64,000 nt of DNA from Lachnospiraceae bacterium OM04-12BH (GTDB lineage: Bacteria > Bacillota > Clostridia > Lachnospirales > Lachnospiraceae): contig QULQ01000009.1 of NCBI GenBank assembly GCA_003490145.1, positions 62,001-126,000 of the forward strand, read 5' to 3'. The position numbers and the translations under genes are program-made. The notes below the pieces were generated by a model that had not been told where the DNA came from, made no database searches, and saw nothing but the letters and a program-made list of their open reading frames with translations. Below are positions 1-8,000 of this stretch, one piece after another. Positions within the stretch are counted from its first letter, which is position 1; the number at the start of each line of letters is the position of its first letter.

Positions 1-21
1 GAGAAGGGAAAGAATGTATGA
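1..21 (+). CDS. 3' end of an upstream gene, possibly mrnC
   Basis: The first 21 bases read in frame as E-K-G-K-N-V-stop, and the TGA at 19-21 overlaps the ATG at 18-20 in an ATGA arrangement. In Clostridia the gene before rlmB is usually mini-ribonuclease III (mrnC), so this may be its last six codons. The identity comes from gene order alone. Confidence 0.3.
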   Translation, partial: EKGKNV

Positions 22-785
22 TGAATGCAGAAGAAAAGACATATGAAGAAATGCTCATAGAAGGAAGAAATGCTGTGATCGAGGCGTTCCGTTCTGAACG
101 TGAGATTGACAGGGTATATATTCTGGATGGCTGTCAGGACGGACCTGTTGCCACCATTAAAAGAGAGGCCAAAAAGAGAGGAACCATGATCAGGTTCGTG
201 GATAAGGAGCGTCTTGATCATATGTCAGAAACCGGACACCATCAGGGTGTGATCGCTGTGGCTGCCGCCTATCATTATGCAGAAGTAGAGGATCTGTTTG
301 CGGAAGCAGAAAAAAAGGGAGAGGATCCTTTTTTTATCCTGCTTGATAATATTGAGGATCCTCATAATCTGGGAGCTGTCATCCGTACTGCAAACCTTGC
401 AGGAGCCCACGGAGTGATCATCCCCAAGAACCGGGCAGTCGGGCTGACGGCAACTGTGGCAAGAACCTCGGCAGGTGCCCTGAATTATACTAAAGTGGCA
501 AGGGTGACAAATCTGGTAAGAACCATGGAGGATCTGAAGAAGAGGGGTATGTGGTTTGCCTGTGCAGACATGGATGGGACATGTATGTATGACCTGAACC
601 TTACAGGACCGCTTGGACTTGTGATCGGAAATGAAGGAGCCGGAGTAGGACGCCTCGTAAAGGAAAAATGTGATATGGTGGCATCCATTCCCATGAAAGG
701 AGATATTGATTCCCTGAATGCTTCGGTGGCAGCAGGCATACTTGCCTATGAGGTGGTAAGACAGAGAATGAAGGCAGGAAGATAA
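18..785 (+). CDS. rlmB: 23S rRNA 2'-O-ribose methyltransferase, TrmH/SpoU family (RlmB-type)
   Basis: A 255-residue SPOUT-class RNA methyltransferase that would transfer a methyl group from S-adenosylmethionine to a ribose 2'-OH of 23S rRNA. The N-terminal 80 or so residues form the substrate-binding domain (GRNAVIEAF, typical of TrmH group 3). The knotted catalytic domain carries motif 1 (NIEDPHNLGAVIRTA), motif 2 (GNEGAGVGRLV) and motif 3 (IPMKGDIDSLNASVAAGI). GAGAAGGGAAAG supplies the ribosome-binding site; ATG 18 is chosen because of the ATGA overlap, and the next codon is also ATG. It lies in the conserved order before sigH. The exact target nucleotide cannot be read from the sequence. 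Confidence 0.92.
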   Translation: MMNAEEKTYEEMLIEGRNAVIEAFRSEREIDRVYILDGCQDGPVATIKREAKKRGTMIRFVDKERLDHMSETGHHQGVIAVAAAYHYAEVEDLFAEAEKKGEDPFFILLDNIEDPHNLGAVIRTANLAGAHGVIIPKNRAVGLTATVARTSAGALNYTKVARVTNLVRTMEDLKKRGMWFACADMDGTCMYDLNLTGPLGLVIGNEGAGVGRLVKEKCDMVASIPMKGDIDSLNASVAAGILAYEVVRQRMKAGR

Positions 786-804
786 GGGAGCAATCAGTAA
801 TTTT

Positions 805-2073
805 ATGAATAAGCTGAATCGTGTGATGCTGATGCTGATCGCTATGGCTGCTATCATGCTGCTGGCTGTAGGGATTGACAAAGGGCTGCAACGGCACGAA
901 AGAAAAATGTGGGAAATAAAAAGAGAAGCCGTTTATGAAGAAGCAAGGGCGGATATTGCCAGTATGCAGGCGAATATCCAGACTTTATCTGAGGATCCGG
1001 AGGCTCTTATTTCCTATATAGAAGAAAATGAGCTGAATTACACAGAAAAAAAGGAAGTTTTTCTGGAAGAACCGGATAGAGCAGAAGGCGATGGTTCTGT
1101 GTCAGACAATGAAGCATATAAAGGAGAAGCTGGAAATCTGGTATCCGGGAATTCTGTACCGGGGAATTTGGTATACGGGAATTTCGTATCTGGAAATTCC
1201 GTATCTGGAAATTCTGAATCTGAGGATTCTATATCCGGGAATTCCATATCCGGAAATCTGGAATGGGGGAGCTTTCTGCCGGGCGGTCTTGTATCCGGCA
1301 ATCTGCTTTTTCTCGGAGAAGAGAGGGAGATCTGTGCTTCCTACGAAAATACCATGAAGATCAACAGACAGGATAAAAAGATCATTGCTGACAGTGAGGT
1401 GGATTTTTCAGACTGTAAGATTACCTGTCTTGGAGATAGTATTACGGCAGCATCTAATCTGGATACCATAGAGAATTATCAGTCTATGTCCTATCCGTCC
1501 CAGCTGGGAGAAATACTTGGCGCAGAAGAGGTAGTGAATCTCGGGATCGGAGGTTCTTCCATCGGGCGGTACTGGGAGAATGCTTTCGTAGACAGATACC
1601 AGGAGATCCCGGAGGATACAGATGTGATCCTTGTCATGGGAGGAACCAATGACGGGTTCTGTGCTTCTGAAAAGGAGCTTGGGAGCCTGGAGAAAAGAGA
1701 AAAGGATACCTTTACAGGAGATCTGGATGAGCTTCTCTTTGGACTGCAGAAGGATTATCCGGATGCGCAGATCGTACTGATCACGCCTCTTCCAAATGTA
1801 TTGCATGATCTGCTGAGGAAAAGCAGGGATTATCTTCTGCCGCAGTCAGCCTTTGTCAGGGTGATGAAACAGCTTGGAGAAGAGCATGGGATACCGGTGA
1901 TTGATCTGTACAATTCCAATTTTCTGGATACGCATGATGCAGCAGTGATCCACGCACTGATGCCGGACGGCGTTCATGGTAACGAAACCGGTTACCGTAT
2001 GCTGGCACAGCATATAGCAGCACAGCTGATCCTGATCGAAGAGGAGAAGGGAGTAGAAGCTGTTGGGGAATAA
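805..2073 (+). CDS. Membrane-anchored SGNH/GDSL-type hydrolase
   Basis: A 422-residue protein with one N-terminal membrane segment (about residues 7-24) followed by a charged coiled stretch, a five-residue repeat tract (about residues 112-167) and an SGNH hydrolase domain. The domain shows block I (CLGDSIT, Ser nucleophile near residue 210), the Gly block (NLGIGGSS), the Asn block (GGTND) and the C-terminal DGVH Asp/His pair, so the catalytic set is complete. Such enzymes remove acyl or acetyl groups from polysaccharides or lipids; the substrate here is unknown. The active domain should face outside. It sits between rlmB and sigH, a position usually occupied by neither gene, and its last 11 bases overlap sigH. 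Confidence 0.8.
   Translation: MNKLNRVMLMLIAMAAIMLLAVGIDKGLQRHERKMWEIKREAVYEEARADIASMQANIQTLSEDPEALISYIEENELNYTEKKEVFLEEPDRAEGDGSVSDNEAYKGEAGNLVSGNSVPGNLVYGNFVSGNSVSGNSESEDSISGNSISGNLEWGSFLPGGLVSGNLLFLGEEREICASYENTMKINRQDKKIIADSEVDFSDCKITCLGDSITAASNLDTIENYQSMSYPSQLGEILGAEEVVNLGIGGSSIGRYWENAFVDRYQEIPEDTDVILVMGGTNDGFCASEKELGSLEKREKDTFTGDLDELLFGLQKDYPDAQIVLITPLPNVLHDLLRKSRDYLLPQSAFVRVMKQLGEEHGIPVIDLYNSNFLDTHDAAVIHALMPDGVHGNETGYRMLAQHIAAQLILIEEEKGVEAVGE
1138..1305 (+). repeat. In-gene 15-bp repeats encoding V-x-G-N pentads
   Basis: About eleven degenerate 15-bp units encode five-residue repeats of the form (S/L/F)-V-S-G-N, for example SVSGN, LVYGN and FVSGN, with two diverged units (SESED, LEWGS). 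The tract joins the membrane anchor to the hydrolase domain and may be a stiff spacer or short beta-helix. It does not match the A(D/N)LXX consensus of classical pentapeptide-repeat proteins. Confidence 0.75.
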
Positions 2074-2689
2074 TTATGAAACCTCTAAGGATGAGGAGCT
2101 GATCCTACGGATCAGGGATGGTGAAGAGAAAATTACAGATTATATCATGGAGAAATACAAAAATCTGGTGAGGAGCAAGGCCGGAAGTATGTATATCCTT
2201 GGCGCAGACAGGGAGGATCTGATCCAGGAGGGGATGATCGGTCTGTTTAAAGCGATCCGGGATTATGATATTGGAAGAGATGCCAGCTTTGCCACCTTTG
2301 CAGATCTGTGTGTGGCAAGACAGATGTATACGGCAGTGCAGGCTGCCGGCAGAAAAAAGCATGCGCCGCTGAACAGCTATGTTTCCCTCTATGCGGGGAA
2401 TGGCAGTGATAAGACGGAAGAGGAAAAGAAGCTTTTGGATTCCCTGGTTTCAAGGGATGAACAGAACCCGGAGGAGCTGCTGATCGACAGGGAGAATGTA
2501 GAGCGTATCGAGAAAGCCATCGAAAGTGAGCTGAGCAGCTTTGAAAGACAGGTACTCGACCTGTACCTGACAGGGATGAAGTATACAGAAATTGCAAGAG
2601 TACTTGGAAAGGATGATAAATCGACAGACAATGCGCTGCAGCGCTGCCGCAGCAAGATACGGAAGGCACTGCTGACAGGAAAGGACTGA
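2063..2689 (+). CDS. sigH: RNA polymerase sigma factor SigH (sporulation/stationary phase)
   Basis: A 208-residue sigma-70 family protein. Region 2 runs from residue 10 to about 90 (DLIQEGMIGLFKAIRDYD, then FATFADLCVARQMYTAV), and region 4 is at 150-205 (LSSFERQVLDLYLTGMKYTEIARVLGKDDKSTDNALQRCRSKI). This matches SigH of Bacillus and Clostridia, which directs early sporulation genes. The start is TTG 2063, preceded by GAGAAGGGAG; the coding region begins before the upstream hydrolase stops, suggesting translational coupling. The rlmB-to-sigH order is conserved in Clostridia, with the hydrolase as an insertion. The tandem hairpin array starts about 110 bases downstream and could shape the 3' end of this transcript. 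Confidence 0.9.
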   Translation: MGNNYETSKDEELILRIRDGEEKITDYIMEKYKNLVRSKAGSMYILGADREDLIQEGMIGLFKAIRDYDIGRDASFATFADLCVARQMYTAVQAAGRKKHAPLNSYVSLYAGNGSDKTEEEKKLLDSLVSRDEQNPEELLIDRENVERIEKAIESELSSFERQVLDLYLTGMKYTEIARVLGKDDKSTDNALQRCRSKIRKALLTGKD

Positions 2690-2801
2690 TGGTCTGCTGG
2701 TCTTGCTGGTCTGCTACCGGGTGGCAGGAGTTAAGGCGGAGATTTGATGACTGTGAGGACTGCCAGTGGTACCAGTGATGTCAGTGGTGCTAATGGGGAC
2801 A

Positions 2802-3630
2802 GACGGGGCATGGGAGAGAAAAAAAGATCCCCCATGCCCCGAATTGAGGAAAAAGAGGAAGCCAAGGAAGAGAAAAAGGAAAAGAGCGGGGCATGGGAGA
2901 GGAAAAAAGTCACCCATGCCCCGAATTGAGATAAAAGAGGAAGCCAAGGAAGAGAAAAAGGAAAAGAGCGGGGCATGGGAGAAGAAAAAAGGTTCCCCAT
3001 GCCCCGAATCGTGATAAAAGAGGAAGCCAAGGAAGAGAAAAAGGAAAAGAGCGGGGCATGGGAGAGGAAAAAAGTTTCCCATGCCCCGAATTGAGATAAA
3101 AGAGGAAGCCAGGGAAGAGAAAAAGGAAGAGAACGGGGCATGGGAGAAGAAAAAAAGTCACCCATGCCCCGAATCGTGATAAAAGAGGAAGCCAAGGAAG
3201 AGAAAAAGGAAAAGAGCGGGGCATGGGAGAAGAAAAAGGTTTCCCATGCCCCGAATTGATGTAAAAGGGGAAGCCAAGGAAGAGAAAAAGGAAAAGAGCG
3301 GGGCATGGGAGAAGAAAAAAGATCCCCCATGCCCCGAATTGAGATAAAAGAGGAAGCCAGGGAAGAGAAAAAGGAAAAGAGCGGGGCATGGGAGAAGAAA
3401 AAAGTCACCCATGCCCCGAATCGTGATAAAAGAGGAAGCCAAGGAAGAGAAAAAGGAAAATAGCGGGGCATGGGAGAGGAAAAAAGTCACCCATGCCCCG
3501 AATTGAGATAAAAGAGGAAGCCAAGGAAGAGAAAAAGGAAAATAGCGGGGCATGGGAGAAGAAAAAGGTTTCCCATGCCCCAAATTGATGTAAAAGGGGA
3601 AGCCAAGGAAGAAAAAAGAAGGAAAAGGAT
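2802..3630 (+). repeat. Ten-unit tandem array of 82/83-bp hairpin repeats
   Basis: Ten head-to-tail units begin at about 2802, 2884, 2966, 3049, 3131, 3214, 3296, 3379, 3461 and 3543. Each contains a perfect 11-bp inverted repeat (CGGGGCATGGG / CCCATGCCCCG) around a purine-rich loop of about 13-16 bases. A linker follows, ending in a GAAGCCAAGGAAGAGAAAAA-type tract. The stem is invariant except in the last unit (final G to A). The loop end varies among a few forms (GATCC, GTCA, GGTT, GTTT before CCC), and the linker has three forms (ATTGAGATAAAA, ATCGTGATAAAA, ATTGATGTAAAA). The plus strand is almost all purine outside the stem's right arm. I see no gene in it; long minus-strand frames are a by-product of the repeat. 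Confidence 0.95.
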
Positions 3631-3732
3631 CATTTTCAATCCACTTACCGGTGATATCTGACCTGTTACTGAAAACCGGTTTACATTTCAGGCTGATCCT
3701 ATATAATTACAATCAGTCAGGGGGTGAAGGAA

Positions 3733-4191
3733 TTGAAGCTGCGAATGGAAGTAGATCCGGAGGCAGAGGAAGAGCTTGTATTGTATTGCCGGGGGATCAC
3801 ACCGGATATCATGAAGCTGCAGCAGATTCTTGCAAAAGCAGTCGGCAGGGCAGGACAGATTATTCTGTATAAGGAAAATACGGAATATTATATGGAAACG
3901 GAAAAGATCCTGTTTTTTGAGACAGAAGGGACACAGGTGCTGGCTCATACGGAAACGGAACTATTTGAAACACATAAAAAGCTGTATGAGCTGGAAGAGG
4001 TACTGGGAGGGTCTTTCCTTCGGATATCCAAGTCGGCAATAGTAAATCTTAACAGGATCTACGCAATACAGCGTTCGCTGACAGCATCCAGTGAGATTGC
4101 TTTTCAGGGAACACACAAACGTATTTATGTTTCAAGAGCCTATTACAAAGCATTAAAGGAAAAATTAGAAGAAAAGAGGTTAGGAATATGA
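3733..4191 (+). CDS. LytTR-domain DNA-binding regulator
   Basis: About 152 residues with a C-terminal LytTR domain (roughly residues 50-150). Family hallmarks are GSFLRISKSAIVNLNRI and a following strand with RIYVSRAYYKALK. There is no receiver domain, so it is a stand-alone LytTR regulator of the type usually encoded beside a small membrane protein that controls it. TTG 3733 is preferred over GTG 3724 because AGGGGGTGA lies at a normal distance upstream; the GTG would sit inside that ribosome-binding site. The gene ends in ATGA overlapping the next gene, so the two are probably co-expressed. Its target genes are unknown, but the pair itself is a common target. Confidence 0.85.
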   Translation: MKLRMEVDPEAEEELVLYCRGITPDIMKLQQILAKAVGRAGQIILYKENTEYYMETEKILFFETEGTQVLAHTETELFETHKKLYELEEVLGGSFLRISKSAIVNLNRIYAIQRSLTASSEIAFQGTHKRIYVSRAYYKALKEKLEEKRLGI

Positions 4192-4907
4192 AAAAGGCGA
4201 GCAGAATATTTTGGGGACTGGGACTGATCACGGCGGCAGTATTTTTGGTATTGAGCCAGATGCATCTGATCACGGCAGAGATCAGCGTATGGAGTGCATT
4301 GATTGGAATTTTATGTGTGGCGCTTCTGATCAGCAGCATTGCAGACCGGAGCTTTGGGGGAATCTTCTTTTCCCTTGGACTGGCATGGCTGACCTTTGCA
4401 GAAATGCTCGGACTTCCCAGGGCAAGCTTTTGGAGTGTGGCAGGGATCGTTATTCTGCTGACAAGCGGGTTTAATATGCTGTTTCCGCATAAGAGCAGAA
4501 AATGTGGAAACAGGGACAGAAGAGAATATGGAGAGCACGATTATAGCAAATATCAGAAGACGTCAGAGGGAGAAGAGGATGGGTTTGTGACCTGCGCCAA
4601 TTCCTTTGGAGCACTGGCAAAATATGTTGATACGGCGAACTTCAAAGGAGGACGGTTTCAGAATTCCTTTGGGGAGCTGAAGGTGTATCTGGATCAGGCA
4701 GGGACAACACAGGAGACAGTAACAGTTGAGGTTTCTAACAGCTTTGGACAGACAACTCTGTATGTTCCGAGAGAGTGGAAGGTGATGCAGGATATCAGTG
4801 TATTTGCGGGAAGCGTGGAAGAAGGACCATGCAATGGCGAAAGCCGGGTTACCTGCTATCTGAAGGGCAGCGTAAGCTTTGGGGAGATTGAGATCGTGTA
4901 TGTGTAA
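4188..4907 (+). CDS. LiaF-like membrane protein with C-terminal cell-envelope stress domain
   Basis: 239 residues. The first 105 hold four predicted membrane segments (near 7-24, 30-50, 54-75 and 80-100), followed by a charged cytoplasmic linker. The C-terminal domain, about residues 125-239, contains repeated N-S-F-G motifs (CANSFGALAKYVD, QNSFGELKVYLD, VSNSFGQTTLYVP, GSVSFGEIEIVYV), a beta-solenoid-like pattern as in LiaF/VraT C-terminal domains. LiaF proteins hold their cognate regulator in check until envelope stress. Overlap with the LytTR gene suggests an analogous membrane inhibitor and regulator pair. That functional link is inference. Confidence 0.75.
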   Translation: MKKASRIFWGLGLITAAVFLVLSQMHLITAEISVWSALIGILCVALLISSIADRSFGGIFFSLGLAWLTFAEMLGLPRASFWSVAGIVILLTSGFNMLFPHKSRKCGNRDRREYGEHDYSKYQKTSEGEEDGFVTCANSFGALAKYVDTANFKGGRFQNSFGELKVYLDQAGTTQETVTVEVSNSFGQTTLYVPREWKVMQDISVFAGSVEEGPCNGESRVTCYLKGSVSFGEIEIVYV

Positions 4908-4940
4908 AGCAGGAATTAAATCATAATGTGAGAGGATCAG

Positions 4941-4983
4941 AGCAGGAAAAAGGAAGTTATTGACATTTCTTTTTCCTGCTTTT
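4941..4983 (+). terminator. Hairpin after the LiaF-like gene, overlapping the pump promoter
   Basis: A perfect 12-bp inverted repeat, AGCAGGAAAAAG (4941-4952) and CTTTTTCCTGCT (4969-4980), is followed by TTT. The 16-base loop contains the -35 box of the next promoter. It probably ends transcription of the LytTR/LiaF-like operon. Confidence 0.6.
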
Positions 4984-5020
4984 ATACTGTCAGTAGTTCC
5001 GTCCGACCAGTCGGTCGGAA
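4960..5020 (+). promoter_or_regulatory. Promoter and TetR-type operator of the RND pump operon
   Basis: TTGACA (4960-4965) and TATACT (4983-4988) are separated by 17 bases. Just downstream, at 4997-5020, lies a 24-bp near-perfect palindrome with arms TTCCGTCCGAC and GTCGGTCGGAA, typical of a TetR-family operator. A repressor bound there would block transcription start; the obvious candidate is the TetR encoded at the end of the operon. Confidence 0.85.
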
Positions 5021-5059
5021 AATGAGAAAATTTATCAGGTAATGAAAGAGGAGTAGGAA

Positions 5060-8000
5060 ATGCTGGGGAAATTTAGCGTAAAGAAACCTTATACTGTGCT
5101 GGTAGCAGTGGTTCTGGTGATCGTTCTTGGAGTGGTATCCATGATGAAGATGAGCACTGATTTGCTGCCAAATATCAGCCTTCCTTATGTGATCGTTATG
5201 ACTACATATCCGGGAGCCAGTCCGGAAACAGTGGAAATGACTGTAACGCAGCCGGTGGAAGGCTCCATGGCCACAGTCAGCAATATCGAAAGCATCAGTT
5301 CAGTATCCAGTGAAAACTACTCCATGGTCATTCTGGAGTTTGCACAGTCCGCAGATATGAATGCCGTTTCACTGGAAATACGGGAGAATCTGGATCAGAT
5401 CAAAAGCTACTGGAGTGATGATATAGGCAATCCGATCATTATGAAGCTGAACCCGGATATGCTGCCGGTCATGATCGCAGCTGTTGGCGGTGAGGGAATG
5501 ACGAATGCAGAGGTGACGGATATCACGCAGAATACGGTCATACCTGATCTGGAGAGTATAGAAGGCGTTGCATCAGCCAGTGCCACCGGTCTGATCGAGG
5601 AAAGTGTAAATGTCATCATCAGACAGGATAAGATCGATGAGATCAATGAGCAGGTATTTGGTTCGATCGATGAAGAACTGAAGGATGCAGAGCAGCAGCT
5701 TGCTGATGGCAGACAGGAGATTTATGACGGACAGGAAAAGCTGAACGATTCCCGTGCAGATCTTGATGAATCCAGACAGCAGCTGAACGACAGTCAGGAA
5801 GAGCTGGATAAGAATAAAAAGGAACTGGAAGACAGCAGGCAGAAGCTTGCTGACGGCAAGGCTGAGCTTGCAGAGAACAAGACGAAGCTGGAAGAAGGAA
5901 AGAATGAGCTTTCCTCCAAAAAGAGTGAAAGCACTGAGAAGCTGGCACAGGCAGAGAAGGAGCTGCTGACAGCAAAGGCTGATCTGGAAGCCAGCAAGGT
6001 GCATATTACCTCCCAGATCACTACCGTAAAGTCTCTGGAAGACGGAATTAAGAAGGCGAAAGATGGTGTTTCCCAGATAGATACAGTTCTTACGGGTATA
6101 GTTGGATTGAAGGCTACGGTGCCAACATCTGGCAATATTAATGCAGAAACAGCAGAACAGATTAATACATTAGCTGCTTCCATGGGAGTCTCCTGTGATT
6201 TAACTGAAAATTCCAGTGCAGCTGAAGCTTCAACAGCACTTACAGCGATAGAAACTGCTGCAACACAGCAAAAGACAGCAACGCAGACAACGATCACCAA
6301 CATGGAAGCCAGTCTCAACGCCAACACCGGAGGTCTTGGCGCGGAGGCTTACATAGCCAGCATGCAGTCAGTCCTTTCCGAGATCGAAGGAAATATTGCC
6401 AAGCTGGACAGCGGTCTGACAGAGCTTTATAAGGGAAATCTGACGGCGGCGATTGAGTTTGCAAACGCCCAGACTACGATCAGCCTTGGTGAAATGCAGA
6501 TCACGACAGCAGAAGCCCAGATAGAAGCCAGTGAAAAGCAGCTGGAATCCGGGCAGAAGCAGATCGAGTCCGGACAGGAACAGATTGATTCCGGCTGGGA
6601 ACAGCTAAAGGAAGGCGAGGAGCAGCTGAATGAATCAGCAAAGAAGCTGCAGGATTCCTTAAAGCAGCTTGCAGAGAGTGAAGAGGATCTGGAAGAAAAC
6701 AGACAGAACGCCTACGATCAGGCGGATATGAATGGTATTTTAACGGTAAGTACAGTGAAATCCCTCCTGGCAGCCCAGAACTTTTCCATGCCGGCAGGAT
6801 ATGTGACAGAGGATGGCGTTGACTATCTGGTAAGGGTAGGTGACAAGCCGGAGGATGTAGAAGCTCTGAAGAAAATGCCGATCATGAATACCGAGATGGA
6901 TGGTGTGGACATTATTTATCTGGAGGATGTAGCAGACGTCTTTATGACAGATAATTCCGCAGATATTTACACCAATGTCAATGGTAATCCAGGTGTCATG
7001 CTGACCATCCAGAAGCAGACGGGGTATTCTACCGGCGATGTTTCTGACAGGATCAAGGAGAAGTTCAAGGATCTGCAGGAGGAAAATGAAAAGCTGACAC
7101 TGATCACACTGATGGATCAGGGTATTTATATAGATCTTGTTATGGATTCCATTATCAACAACGTACTGGTGGGAGCGCTGCTGGCGATCCTGATCCTGAT
7201 CCTTTTCCTGAAGGATATCAGACCTACCATGGTAGTTGCTGTGTCCATCCCGATCAGTCTGATCACAGCTATTGTCTGTATGTATTTCAGTGGTGTGACC
7301 CTGAATGTGATCTCCCTGTCAGGACTTGCCCTTGGTGTAGGAATGCTGGTGGACAACTCTATCGTAGTTATTGAGAACATATACAGGCTGCGGAGAGAAG
7401 GATATTCAGCCAAAGAGGCAGCTATTCAGGGTGCCGGGGAGGTAGCAGGTGCGATTCTTGCATCCACGCTGACAACCGTGTGTGTATTCCTTCCTATTGT
7501 ATTTACTGAAGGAATTACCAGACAGCTCTTTGTGGATATGGGACTGACTATTGCGTATTCCCTGCTTGCCAGTCTGGTTGTGGCACTGACCGTAGTGCCG
7601 GCCATGGCATCCGGTGTACTTTCCAGAGTAACCCCAAAAGAGGATGGAAGGTTCTTTGGCGGTCTGATTAAAGCTTATGAAAAGGTACTGGCACTGGCAC
7701 TTAAGACAAAGCCCGTGGTATTCCTGCTTGTGCTCGTACTGCTGGTTGGAAGTGCAGCGGCAGCCTTTGCAAAGGGAACTGCCTTCATGCCGGATATGGA
7801 CAGTACGCAGATCTCCATGACAGTGACCCTGCCGAAGGATACACCACTTTCCCATACAGGAGAGGTGACAGATGAAATACTTTATAAAATTGCAGAAATT
7901 GATGAGGTAGTGGATATTGGTGCCATGGCGAATGCTTCTTCCCTGACTATGCTGACAGGAAACGGAAATTCCTCCACCAATGAAACTGCGGTATATATTT

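Noticed and set aside
2714..3583. Long open frames on the minus strand across the repeat array (up to about 246 codons, in several frames)
   Set aside because: They are Phe/Ser/Pro/Leu-rich translations of the repeat in more than one frame, because the purine-rich plus strand has no stop complements. No ribosome-binding sites; not genes.
2802..3630. CRISPR array
   Set aside because: Units are 82/83 bp with near-identical spacing sequence and no unique spacers; no cas genes nearby.
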